Positions 1 to 7,668 of a DNA stretch of 19,252 nucleotides are shown here, in pieces (positions within the stretch are counted from its first letter, which is position 1; the number at the start of each line of letters is the position of its first letter). The notes beneath the pieces are model-generated. The model saw only the letters and a program-made list of their open reading frames with translations. It was not told the origin of the DNA and searched no databases. A program made the translations under genes and the position numbers. The stretch is from Kangiella sp. (GTDB taxonomy: Bacteria; Pseudomonadota; Gammaproteobacteria; Enterobacterales; Kangiellaceae): the NCBI GenBank assembly GCA_026195755.1, contig JAPHRL010000037.1, positions 1 through 19,252 on the forward strand. Reading direction: 5' to 3'.

Positions 1-2
1 AA

Positions 3-1100
3 CCATTGTTTGGCATGGAAAATGCAGGAGTTAACGCTTCGCTAACTACTGCTACCGATGATATTGCAGCCGCGGGTAACATTTTTGATGGTGCTCTAAC
101 ACCGCAAAATACTCAGAGCTATATGCTTGGCAAGGTTATTGGTGGTATTGGCGCTGACCCTTATCAAAGTGGTCATCAAGAAGGGGTTGATGGTGTGTTG
201 CCGACAGACTCTGAATACAGAGATGCTTTTAGTGTTATTGAAAAGGAAGTGGATTTATTCAACCTTATGGTTTTACCCCGCGCAGAAGCAACTGACGGTA
301 CACAAAGTGATAGTCAACGTAAAAGTGCATTCAATATAGCCAGTAGCTTTTGTGCAAAAAAACGCGCTTTTCTATTAGTCGATCCGCCCTCCGATAATGG
401 GCCTAACAAATGGACTGACTCATCCAATACTTCAACTGGAGTCGATGCACTAAGAGTTGGATTAGAAACTCGCAACAGTGCCGTTTATTGGCCACGTCTC
501 AAAAAAGCCAATGGAAGCTTCCAGGATCCATCAGGAGCGATGGCAGGTCTTATCTCACGTACTGATTCATCACGAGGTATTTGGAAAGCGCCAGCCGGTG
601 TAGAGGCCACTCTCAGAGGTGTTAGTGGTGTCGAGTATCCTATGAGCGATCCAGATAATGGTGTTATTAACCCTAAAGCTGTTAATGCTCTCAGGGTTTT
701 CCCTGATGGTGTTTTAAGTTGGGGAGCTCGCACCCTTATCGGCTTCAACGACTCTGGAAACATTGATGATAAGTACATTCCTGTTCGTCGCACAATGCTA
801 TATATCGAAGAGTCTTTATACAGAGGATTAAGGTTTGCCGTATTCGAGCCAAACGACGAGCCACTCTGGTCTCAAATTCGACTAGCTGCCGGTTCATTTA
901 TGAACACCTTGTTTAGACAAGGAGCTTTTGCCGGAAAAAAAGCATCGGATGCTTATTACGTACTGTGTGATGCGACAACCACTACAGAGACCGATAAAAA
1001 TTTGGGCATCGTTAACGTCGTTGTTGGATTTGCACCAGTAAAGCCAGCCGAGTTCGTGGTGCTTACCGTGACCCAGATCGCTGGCCAGATTCAAACATAA
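3..1100 (+). CDS. Contractile tail sheath protein, C-terminal part (5' end cut by window)
   Basis: The protein forms the outer contractile sheath, whose shortening drives the inner tube into a target. The frame is open from the first bases, so the true start lies upstream; a TTG at 6 is only an internal codon. About 366 residues are visible. The last ~200 resemble the conserved C-terminal domain of phage/Pvc/Afp sheaths (Phage_sheath_1, T4 gp18-like): a GIWKAPAG segment, a GARTL segment, then IPVRRTMLYIEESLYRGL, a FVVFEPN-like FAVFEPNDEPLW, and a final beta strand ending in TQIAGQIQT. The first ~100 visible residues are probably part of the more variable surface domain. It is followed directly by the tube gene, the usual order in these clusters. 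Eukaryote-targeting eCIS often carry two or three sheath paralogues; whether others exist upstream cannot be seen. Confidence 0.95.
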   Translation, partial: PLFGMENAGVNASLTTATDDIAAAGNIFDGALTPQNTQSYMLGKVIGGIGADPYQSGHQEGVDGVLPTDSEYRDAFSVIEKEVDLFNLMVLPRAEATDGTQSDSQRKSAFNIASSFCAKKRAFLLVDPPSDNGPNKWTDSSNTSTGVDALRVGLETRNSAVYWPRLKKANGSFQDPSGAMAGLISRTDSSRGIWKAPAGVEATLRGVSGVEYPMSDPDNGVINPKAVNALRVFPDGVLSWGARTLIGFNDSGNIDDKYIPVRRTMLYIEESLYRGLRFAVFEPNDEPLWSQIRLAAGSFMNTLFRQGAFAGKKASDAYYVLCDATTTTETDKNLGIVNVVVGFAPVKPAEFVVLTVTQIAGQIQT

Positions 1101-1114
1101 GGTAGGAGTTTCTT

Positions 1115-1612
1115 ATGCAGTTTGCAGTTAATACACAAAGAATAGATCCATACAAGAACTTCAAGTTCAGGCTTGTATGGAACGGAAAGACTATTGCCGG
1201 AGTAAGTAAGGTTAGTGGTCTGAAAAGAACGACTGAAGTTGTAAGCAACCGAGATGGAGGCGACTTATCAACTAAAAGGCATTCTCCTGGCGTTTCAACT
1301 TTTGAAGCGATTACCCTTGAACGTGGCATAACACACGATCATGAGTTTGAGGAGTGGGCAAACAAGGTGTATTCAGTGGAAGGTGATGCGGGTGTATCAC
1401 TGAAAGATTTCCGCAAAGATATAGTACTTGAGCTTTATAACTTGCAAGGTGTGAAAGTAATCAGCTGGCAAGTATTTAGAGCATGGGTATCAGAATACAC
1501 TGCTGTTCCAGAGCTGGATGCTAATGCCAACGGTATAGCCTTTGAGTCAATCGTTCTACAGAACGAAGGGTTCCAAAGAGATGAAGCAGTTCAAGAAGTT
1601 GCTGAAACTTAA
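1115..1612 (+). CDS. Inner tube protein (T4 gp19-like; Pvc1/Pvc5, Hcp-like fold)
   Basis: This is the hexameric ring subunit that stacks into the inner tube expelled on sheath contraction. Its 165 residues are near the usual length for phage_T4_gp19-family tube proteins of eCIS. The start FAVNTQRIDPYKNFKF..., the FRLVWNGKTIAGVSKVSGL segment, the GGD..ST..H.PG loop and the late FESIVLQNEGFQRD strand are typical of the family. The start is fixed by an AGGAG at 1104-1108, six bases before the ATG, and the gene begins 14 bases after the sheath stop. Only one tube gene is visible, whereas AFP/PVC particles have several tube-like paralogues; another could lie upstream. Family assignment is by eye and strong. 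Confidence 0.94.
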   Translation: MQFAVNTQRIDPYKNFKFRLVWNGKTIAGVSKVSGLKRTTEVVSNRDGGDLSTKRHSPGVSTFEAITLERGITHDHEFEEWANKVYSVEGDAGVSLKDFRKDIVLELYNLQGVKVISWQVFRAWVSEYTAVPELDANANGIAFESIVLQNEGFQRDEAVQEVAET

Positions 1613-1623
1613 TGGGGTTTTAG

Positions 1624-2403
1624 ATGATAGGGTTAACTCTGCACAAGCATTCTGAGAAAGCTATAGAGGTATCGTTTAAAGAGCTAACGGGCAAGGAAGA
1701 GCTGGGTTTGGCGAAGTTTGGCGGTACTGAAATGGATGAAATGTACTGGCTTCTCGAACAAATCATTACTGATATTTCAAGTAATGACGAACGCTTGAAG
1801 CTAGATGAGCTAACTCTATCGGATTTTGATCTGTGCGTCAGCCACCTGTATGAGCAGCTTTATGGAAGTAGAGTGAACTGTGAGGTTAACTGTCAGTTTT
1901 GTAGTGATGGCTTTGAGTTTGATATCGAGTTATCTGACTTCAAAAAAACTATCTTTCTTGACCAGAAAAACTACAGCAGAAATAAAAATGGTGATTATAT
2001 TTCAAATAAGGGAGAGGAAGTATTCACTTTGCCGAAAGTATCCGATCTTAAAAATCTAAAAGAGTGCCCAGCTGAATCCTGGTTAAAACAATTTCTGCAA
2101 CAAGGAGAATGTCATTATGAGCAGCTTCAGGAGCACATTGAAACTGCTGGCCCACTAATGTCTCAGGATATATCAGCTGACTGTCCTAACTGCGGTGAGT
2201 CCAACCTGGTTCGCTTCGACTTAACTCGTTATTGCCTGCAGTCTCTGAAGGAAGAGCAGAAGTTTTTACTTAAGGAAGTCCATATCATTGCCAACAAATA
2301 TGGCTGGGGTTTAGACCAAATTTTGTCATTAACACGAAGTGTCCGCAGGCAGTTCGCCGGATTTATTATTGCTGATAACAAAGTACTGAGGGCTTATTCG
2401 TGA
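1624..2403 (+). CDS. T4 gp26/gp51-like baseplate hub assembly chaperone, with paired cysteines
   Basis: This 259-residue protein resembles the 'T4 family baseplate hub assembly chaperone' (T4_baseplate) proteins that sit beside the tube gene in many eCIS clusters. The C-terminus has the recognisable pattern KEVHIIANKYGWGLDQIL followed by TRSVRRQFAGFI, matching the family's 'ha.y.w...eil.l.r..R..y...I' ending. It also has two separated cysteine pairs, C90-x2-C93 (with C86 nearby) and C187-x2-C190, which could form one zinc ribbon split by about 90 residues. Such a protein would act in building the baseplate hub rather than as an injected part; this is inferred from T4, not shown here. No strong Shine-Dalgarno is present (only GGGG about 6-10 bases upstream), and the gene begins 11 bases after the tube stop, so coupling to tube translation is plausible. 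Confidence 0.75.
   Translation: MIGLTLHKHSEKAIEVSFKELTGKEELGLAKFGGTEMDEMYWLLEQIITDISSNDERLKLDELTLSDFDLCVSHLYEQLYGSRVNCEVNCQFCSDGFEFDIELSDFKKTIFLDQKNYSRNKNGDYISNKGEEVFTLPKVSDLKNLKECPAESWLKQFLQQGECHYEQLQEHIETAGPLMSQDISADCPNCGESNLVRFDLTRYCLQSLKEEQKFLLKEVHIIANKYGWGLDQILSLTRSVRRQFAGFIIADNKVLRAYS
2388..2392 (+). promoter_or_regulatory. Ribosome binding site deciding a GTG start
   Basis: GAGGG lies seven bases before the GTG at 2400, inside the end of the upstream gene. No other start codon is in frame nearby (the next ATG is about 120 codons in), so the GTG overlapping the upstream TGA (GTGA) is the best start of the disordered-protein gene. Confidence 0.6.
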
Positions 2404-3383
2404 GTAGCTATATCCAACGCTTAATTTCACGTGGGGTTGAATCATTCAGCAATGCCCCATCACTAAGCTCTGTGGCGAAGAGTCAATCACCGCTTGTTAA
2501 GAATGATCAGAGGCTACATGATTTTGACATTAGTCGGACAGTGGATATACCTGTAGGCTTAACGTCAGAAGGTGAGGACGTTAGCAGAAATCACTTCGCC
2601 GAGGCTCCTAATAAACAAAGTGCCACTATAAGGCCAGCCGTACAAAACAACACATCACCTAGTACGAAGGAGCAGTCTGCACCCAAGTTAAATAATACCA
2701 GCAATGAATTAAAGGACTTTAGACAAGAGGTTCGTTCGAAAGAGGCGTACAACTCATCTTTAATGAAAAGGAAACAAAAAACTGCCAGTCACCCTTTAGT
2801 TGAAACAACAAAACTTATAGAGAGAAAAGAGCTCTATCAATCGCCAATAATTCATGAGCATATTACGGAAAATCATATTGTAAGAGACGAACAATCGGAC
2901 ACTATTAACTATGTTGAAATACCAAAGCACTCTGTTCATAGCTTTGAATCCGATAGCCATAGCAGCAATCAGAAGGCGTCAGATTATTCAGAAAAGAATC
3001 AAGAAGACAAGCTGAGTATAAGCGACATAGTTTCAAAGCTAACTCCGCCGACTCCGGTTAACCAGCAAGTTCTTAAAGAGCCATCAGTTTATCAAGACAA
3101 TCACCAGCCTTTCCCAGAGCAGGCTGAACCTCAAGAAATCAGAGCTACAGCACCAGTCAATAGGATAGTTCAAGAATATGACTCGGATAATAATAGCTCG
3201 CCAATAAAGCCAACAGTGATCGAAAAGGTTATTGAGAAAGTGGTAGAAAAAGAAGTCGTAAATGGACCTACTCAAGAAGTCAGTAATAAGCAATCTAAGC
3301 CTGCAACCGCAGAAAGTTTGTCTAAAATTGGCAGTCTACCCATAAGAAACAGTGTTTTTTCAATTTTTGGGAGCCGGGGATAA
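2400..3383 (+). CDS. Low-complexity, probably disordered protein of unknown function in the CIS operon
   Basis: I do not recognise a family for most of this 327-residue protein. It is strongly hydrophilic (rich in S, N, Q, E, K, T and P), has no membrane segment, signal peptide or obvious globular core, and is probably largely disordered. Two islands stand out. A short N-terminal segment SSYIQRLISRGVESFS looks amphipathic. Near the end there is a charged heptad-like run (IEKVIEKVVEKEV, about residues 274-286) followed by a terminal SLPIRNSVFSIFGSRG. Position between the hub chaperone and the DUF4255 cap gene, with a GTGA overlap to the gene before and three bases to the gene after, makes it part of the operon. 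It could be an assembly scaffold, a flexible linker, or cargo occupying the tube lumen; none of these is demonstrated. Proteins of similar composition occur at this place in other CIS clusters, as far as I recall, with little sequence conservation. Confidence 0.8.
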   Translation: MSSYIQRLISRGVESFSNAPSLSSVAKSQSPLVKNDQRLHDFDISRTVDIPVGLTSEGEDVSRNHFAEAPNKQSATIRPAVQNNTSPSTKEQSAPKLNNTSNELKDFRQEVRSKEAYNSSLMKRKQKTASHPLVETTKLIERKELYQSPIIHEHITENHIVRDEQSDTINYVEIPKHSVHSFESDSHSSNQKASDYSEKNQEDKLSISDIVSKLTPPTPVNQQVLKEPSVYQDNHQPFPEQAEPQEIRATAPVNRIVQEYDSDNNSSPIKPTVIEKVIEKVVEKEVVNGPTQEVSNKQSKPATAESLSKIGSLPIRNSVFSIFGSRG

Positions 3384-3386
3384 ATT

Positions 3387-4727
3387 ATGGCGATGCTAGA
3401 TTTATCATTAGTTACGACCAGTCTAAAAAAACTGGTTGAAGTTAACGTCGCTAACTTATTAGGTGAAACTGTAACGGTTTCTACCATGCCACCAGAGCTT
3501 GTTAATGGTGCTTTAAAAACGATTAACTTATATCTGTACCATATTTCTGAAGACCCACACTACAAAAATCACTCTGGTTATCTTGGCACTGAACCACCGA
3601 TTTCTGGACAGCCGATGGCATTAAACCTGTACTATATTCTGACTCCACATTTTGGTGCCAATGATCAGTTTGATGCCATAACACAGCAACAACTCATTGG
3701 TCTTGCCATGAAAACCTTTCATGACTATCCCGTCATTAGCGATGATCTGACGATAGGCCTTGAGGATATTCTTGATGATGATCTGAAAGGTGATGGAAAC
3801 ACAATAGAAATTTGCCTTAGACCTGTAACCCCAGAAGACACGCTTAATTTTTGGGCTGCAGAGGATCGCAAAACAGCAAGGCTATCAGCTTTCTATGAAG
3901 TGCGAGTGATATTCCTACAACCAGAAAAACCTACTGTAACTAATAACATAGTGACGAATATGGGGCTCTATGTGCATGCAAAGGGCACTGCAAAACTTCT
4001 GGCCAGCAAGAGTGTCATGACTTTTGAACCACCAGCTGTTACTGGTATGGGTCAACAACAAGTACCGCTTTCACCTGCAAAGATTACACTGCAAACAAGT
4101 GGCGTTAATAATTCCCAGATCATTGTCAGCGGTGAAAATTTAACTTCGGCTCAGGCAAGAACACTACAGTTACGCTCTGCTGTATTAGATCAGCCAATTA
4201 AAATAGATGCAGCACTGAATCCAAACTGGAATATTAAGATTGAGCACAACAAAATACAGATAACGCCACAGCCTATACTTGTCATCGATAATGGTGGAGG
4301 GCCCGTTAATCATGAGCTAATTGCAGGCATCTATGATATTTCACTTTTGATCATTGATTATCGCTTTCAGGGTGCAGAGCGTCTTGAGAGTACTTATGAG
4401 ACTAATCGACTTTCAGTGGCAATTGGACCACATATAGCCTCCAATCCTGTTCTCGACATCAATAATCGATATGCCATCAGTATTGTTAACAGCCTGTCTT
4501 TAACGACCTTAATTGATTCAGAGCCACAGGTTATCAATCTCTCAATAGCGGGAAGTATCTATAGAAGGGTGGACGCAATTGCAGCCTTAACTCCAGGTGA
4601 TTTCCTGGTCGAAGATCACGGCTTATTAGTCGAGCCCCTAGCCAATATATCTGCTCCGGGATTCTATCCTATCCAAATGACAGTCAATGGTGCTGAGTCA
4701 CAACCCTTCTGGCTGGAGGTCGTGTAA
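3387..4727 (+). CDS. Pvc16-like DUF4255 tail cap/terminator protein with C-terminal Ig-like extension
   Basis: In AFP/PVC the DUF4255 (Pvc16 N-terminal) protein caps the distal end of tube and sheath and sets or closes the particle length. The first ~180 residues match that domain: LDLSLVTTSLKKLVEVNV at the start, the INLYLYHISEDPHYKN segment, then ALNLYYILTPHF and a helix with GLAMKTFHDYPVI, followed by ITLRPVTPED-like EICLRPVTPEDTLNFW. The total of 446 residues is clearly longer than the roughly 300 of AFP/PVC versions. The extra part (about 225-446) is beta-rich and looks like one or two IPT/Ig-like domains, for example IIVSGENLTSAQARTLQL and a final FYPIQMTVNGAESQPFWLEVV. GGGGA at 3376-3380 supports the first of two closely spaced ATGs (3387 and 3393). 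The stop overlaps the next start as TAATG. Confidence 0.88.
   Translation: MAMLDLSLVTTSLKKLVEVNVANLLGETVTVSTMPPELVNGALKTINLYLYHISEDPHYKNHSGYLGTEPPISGQPMALNLYYILTPHFGANDQFDAITQQQLIGLAMKTFHDYPVISDDLTIGLEDILDDDLKGDGNTIEICLRPVTPEDTLNFWAAEDRKTARLSAFYEVRVIFLQPEKPTVTNNIVTNMGLYVHAKGTAKLLASKSVMTFEPPAVTGMGQQQVPLSPAKITLQTSGVNNSQIIVSGENLTSAQARTLQLRSAVLDQPIKIDAALNPNWNIKIEHNKIQITPQPILVIDNGGGPVNHELIAGIYDISLLIIDYRFQGAERLESTYETNRLSVAIGPHIASNPVLDINNRYAISIVNSLSLTTLIDSEPQVINLSIAGSIYRRVDAIAALTPGDFLVEDHGLLVEPLANISAPGFYPIQMTVNGAESQPFWLEVV
4715..4720 (+). promoter_or_regulatory. Strong Shine-Dalgarno before the AAA+ ATPase
   Basis: GGAGGT lies six bases before the ATG at 4727, which shares its A with the upstream TAA (TAATG). 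This fixes the ATPase start and suggests efficient, coupled re-initiation after the cap gene. Confidence 0.65.
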
Positions 4728-6694
4728 TGAAACAAGAGCAATTTAAAACCGTTCCTGACTCTTCAGAAATTACAGCTGCAGAATTAGTCACGCAGTTGGT
4801 GCGCTTGAAACTAGAGTCCTGGTTGAATTACTTAAAAGATAATGAAATCGATAATTTGATTGACACTACAGAAGTTTGGGAAGAGCAAAGCAGTTCGCAA
4901 ATACAAGAGTTAGAGCAAAGGTTATACAGTCAGACCAACTCTCCAAGAAATGTATTGATAGATGTTTTTGGGTTATCAGATGCTGAAATTGCAATGCTCG
5001 ATACTTGCGTTGCGATTGCGGCTGATTCATCCCTCGAAGATTTAGTCGTTCAATTGCAAGGTAGACCTTATCGTCCTCAAGTCACTGAAAATCTATTGAA
5101 AAGATTGTTTAAACTGTCTCCAAAACCGATATGGCAGGCAGCATCACCACTTTCCCGCTGGAAAATGATTGAGCCAATAGAAGACCCATCAGGCTTTTGT
5201 ATGACCTTTAAAGCTGATCCGGTTATCGTTAATTGGTACTTTGGCTTTGCAGCGCTGGATGAGGCAATCATTGAAGCATGTAGTCTAAAGAACATCAGTG
5301 AAGACTGTTTTATTGATTCAGTATCTCAGGATAGCCAGAGAATTACCAAGCTACTAAGCCTAGGTCATTCTATTCGTGTCACTATTCAAGGTAATGCCGG
5401 AACCGGACGAAAAGATTTCTCTGCTAGTCTCTGTAATCAGCTTGGTAAGAGGGCACTGTATATTTCTTCAGAATCACTTGCTGAGACAAGCTTTAGTGAA
5501 AGTTACATTAGAATTCAAAGGTACTGCATACTGACTAACCGGATACCGGTTTGGCTCACTAATAATCATCAATGGCCGAAAAATATTGACGCATGTCCAT
5601 TGCAGATTGTTGTGTGTGAGCCACAACAGTTACCAGCAGATCACAATAAATATCATGATTATGTGATTGCTCAACCCCAACTAAATTTGGCGCAGAAACA
5701 GCAAATATGGCAGATCAGTCAGGCCACACCTCTTCCTGGCGAGTTACATGCTTGTAATTATGATGAAATCAAATTTGCTGCCAGTGTCGCTCATCTTGGA
5801 GTCAGCGATTTAAAACAGGTATTATCGAATCAACGTGAGTTGTTAGCTTTAAAAGAACTTGGGCAAGTTGTACAGCCTACTATTTCTTGGAATGATTTAG
5901 TTTTGTCAGATAGTATCACTCATCAATTACAATTATTTACTAAAGAAATACAACTCAGAGAGACATTATTATCTAACTCCGAAGCTAAACGCCTGTATAA
6001 ACGCGACACCAACTCGTCGGCACTTTTTGCTGGACCGCCAGGTGTTGGTAAAACTATGGCTGCCCAATGCGTTGCTTTTGATCTAGGCTTGCCCCTTGTC
6101 ATTATTGATGTGGGTAAAACAATCAATAAATACATAGGCGAAACAGCTAAAAACCTTTCAAAAATATTTGAGCAAGCTGAGAAACACCGGTGCTTATTGT
6201 TCTTTGATGAAGCCGATGCATTTTTTTCACAGCGGACAGATCTTAATGATAGTCATGACCGTTATGCTAATGCCGACACTAATCATTTGCTTCAGCTAGT
6301 CGAAAATTATGCGGGACCACTTATCCTGGCGACTAATCAAAAAGCACGTATAGATGCTGCTTTCTTCCGAAGAATTCGCAATATAGTAACTTTTACTCAT
6401 CCTGATCGAACGCAACGACTGCAGCTATGGGTAAAACTCTCAAATTTATTATTTTCGAATCAGGAAATTGAGGCACTGAGTGAGACTTTGGAACGTTACG
6501 CAACCAAGTTCGAACTTTCACCTGCGCAAATTAAATCCTCTGTACTTAATGCCAAATATCTATCCTTAATTGACGAAAGTCCATTATGTGAACAATTTAT
6601 TATGCAAGGCATTGCCCGAGAGCTACAAAAGGATGGGCGAAGTATTCCACAAAGTTTAAAGAACAATTTAGAGGAGCCTAATCATGTCAACTAG
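4727..6694 (+). CDS. AAA+ ATPase (Pvc15-like) with a second, degenerate P-loop segment
   Basis: Pvc15/Afp15-type AAA+ ATPases are conserved in eCIS clusters and are thought to act in assembly or effector loading, not firing. The C-terminal half (about residues 385-655) is a complete AAA+ module: Walker A GPPGVGKT at 436-443, Walker B LLFFDEAD at 490-497, a sensor-1 asparagine N537 in LATNQ, and FFRRIRN at 546-552 carrying likely arginine-finger residues. The N-terminal part (about 1-200) is helical and resembles the leader of this family. At about 222-230 there is GNAGTGRKD, a P-loop-like turn without the canonical GK[ST], followed by a Rossmann-like strand KRALYISSESL, suggesting a decayed first ATPase domain. 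655 residues is typical for the two-part form. The end overlaps the next gene by 11 bases. Confidence 0.92.
   Translation: MKQEQFKTVPDSSEITAAELVTQLVRLKLESWLNYLKDNEIDNLIDTTEVWEEQSSSQIQELEQRLYSQTNSPRNVLIDVFGLSDAEIAMLDTCVAIAADSSLEDLVVQLQGRPYRPQVTENLLKRLFKLSPKPIWQAASPLSRWKMIEPIEDPSGFCMTFKADPVIVNWYFGFAALDEAIIEACSLKNISEDCFIDSVSQDSQRITKLLSLGHSIRVTIQGNAGTGRKDFSASLCNQLGKRALYISSESLAETSFSESYIRIQRYCILTNRIPVWLTNNHQWPKNIDACPLQIVVCEPQQLPADHNKYHDYVIAQPQLNLAQKQQIWQISQATPLPGELHACNYDEIKFAASVAHLGVSDLKQVLSNQRELLALKELGQVVQPTISWNDLVLSDSITHQLQLFTKEIQLRETLLSNSEAKRLYKRDTNSSALFAGPPGVGKTMAAQCVAFDLGLPLVIIDVGKTINKYIGETAKNLSKIFEQAEKHRCLLFFDEADAFFSQRTDLNDSHDRYANADTNHLLQLVENYAGPLILATNQKARIDAAFFRRIRNIVTFTHPDRTQRLQLWVKLSNLLFSNQEIEALSETLERYATKFELSPAQIKSSVLNAKYLSLIDESPLCEQFIMQGIARELQKDGRSIPQSLKNNLEEPNHVN
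6671..6676 (+). promoter_or_regulatory. Ribosome binding site inside the ATPase gene end
   Basis: GAGGAG lies seven bases before the ATG at 6684 and inside the last codons of the ATPase gene. It supports the 11-base overlapping start of the CIS_tube gene over later in-frame candidates. Confidence 0.6.
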
Positions 6695-7376
6695 TGGTTA
6701 TAAAGGATCACCGTCTGTACTGCGAGGAGCTCTGGTTCAATTGGTCGAGGATATTGTAGGTGTCATACCAAATATCATTGCTTTTCAATATAACCCAGAA
6801 GCAATAACCCGGGGTGTTAATCCCTGGAATCCTTTTGAAGTTGATCAAACAAGCCGTGGAGCACAGGCGCCAACAGTCCAACCATATTCACCGCAAGAGA
6901 CGTTCTCATTCTCACTTGAGCTTAATGCGGCTGATGACATGGAGCGAGGTAACCCAATAACAGTTGGAACCGGAGTGGCCCCTCAAATTGCAGCTTTACA
7001 GAAATTAACCCAGCCCACAGAGGGTCTTCTTGGTGATCTAGTTTCCAGTGCAAAAATGTTAGCTGGTCAGGAAGTGGTTGAAAGACCAACTGTGCCGGTC
7101 ACTTTATTAATATTAGGACCGGGATTGATGTACCCCGTTAGAGTGACTTCAATATCGGTTGAGCAAAAAGAATTCAATCCTTTGCTATACCCAATTCAAG
7201 CCAGTGTAACTGTAGAGTTAACAGTGCTTACCCCTGATGTATTTAAATGCAGGAAAACTGCTGCAAATTCAGTCGCAACAGCTGCTTATAACTACAGTAA
7301 ATTGCAAGAGGATGTATTAGCTATTTTGAACATCAGTAACACAGTAACTAATACTGTTGGGTCTTTACCCATTTAG
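6684..7376 (+). CDS. CIS_tube-domain protein (Pvc7/Afp7 N-terminal-like), tube initiator/baseplate hub
   Basis: The 230-residue protein matches the contractile-injection-system tube-protein N-terminal domain (CIS_tube) found at the start of Pvc7/Afp7. Diagnostic stretches are IAFQYNPEAITRGVNPW near residue 33, YSPQETFSFSLELNAADD, GVAPQIAALQKLTQP, then PVTLLILGPGLMYPVRVTSISVEQKEFNPLLYPIQASVTVELTV in consecutive strands. In the related particles this protein sits between the spike hub and the first tube ring. In AFP/PVC it is fused to a LysM domain; here the protein stops after a C-terminal helix and the LysM-like part follows as its own gene eight bases later. Those two proteins therefore probably pair in the baseplate. 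Sure of the family, less so of the exact position in the particle. Confidence 0.87.
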   Translation: MSTSGYKGSPSVLRGALVQLVEDIVGVIPNIIAFQYNPEAITRGVNPWNPFEVDQTSRGAQAPTVQPYSPQETFSFSLELNAADDMERGNPITVGTGVAPQIAALQKLTQPTEGLLGDLVSSAKMLAGQEVVERPTVPVTLLILGPGLMYPVRVTSISVEQKEFNPLLYPIQASVTVELTVLTPDVFKCRKTAANSVATAAYNYSKLQEDVLAILNISNTVTNTVGSLPI

Positions 7377-7384
7377 GAGATGAG

Positions 7385-7663
7385 ATGTCGCGTTTCAAAT
7401 CAAATAGTCGTTATGTAAAGTACTCTAGCGTTTATATGACTACTAATAGCAAAGGACAAAAGGTACAGGCTTTGACACCTGCGGAAATACCTGAACAGAG
7501 GATATTGGGTGAACACCTGATAAAACAGGGACAGCGTTTAGATCATTTATCAAATCATTACCTCAATGATCCAGCTGGTTTTTGGTTAATCGCCAAAGCC
7601 AATGACGGCATGACTGTCGAATCAGTCACTATAAGAAAACAGATTAAAATACCGGTTAAATAA
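7385..7663 (+). CDS. Small LysM-like baseplate protein (gp53/Pvc7 C-terminal-like)
   Basis: This is a 92-residue protein with one LysM-like domain at about residues 38-91: EHLIKQGQRLDHLSNHYLNDPAGFWLIAKAND followed by a short IKIPV strand, which fits the beta-alpha-alpha-beta pattern 'G.rLd.la..yl.dp..fW.ia.aN......l..g..i.IP'. The first ~35 residues include SRYVKYSSVYMTTNSKGQKVQAL, also usual for the small LysM proteins of these clusters. In T4-like baseplates LysM-like gp53 clamps wedges around the hub, so a structural role is more likely than peptidoglycan binding. AGGAG at 7375-7379 sits five bases before the ATG and overlaps the upstream TAG. No signal peptide is present, which argues against a cell-wall enzyme. 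Confidence 0.85.
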   Translation: MSRFKSNSRYVKYSSVYMTTNSKGQKVQALTPAEIPEQRILGEHLIKQGQRLDHLSNHYLNDPAGFWLIAKANDGMTVESVTIRKQIKIPVK

Positions 7664-7668
7664 TTATT

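Noticed and set aside
485..1329. Minus-strand open frames opposite the sheath and tube genes
   Set aside because: They lie wholly opposite strongly recognisable structural genes, have no family resemblance, and no ribosome sites of note.
1612..1623. Tiny ATG-GGG-TTT-TAG frame between the tube and chaperone genes as a leader peptide
   Set aside because: Three codons overlapping a stop (TAATG) occur readily by chance, and there is no ribosome site or stem-loop to support regulation.
7385..7663. LysM gene as a cell-wall binding or peptidoglycan enzyme component
   Set aside because: No signal peptide or catalytic domain is present, and the position between CIS_tube and gp27-like genes fits a structural baseplate role.
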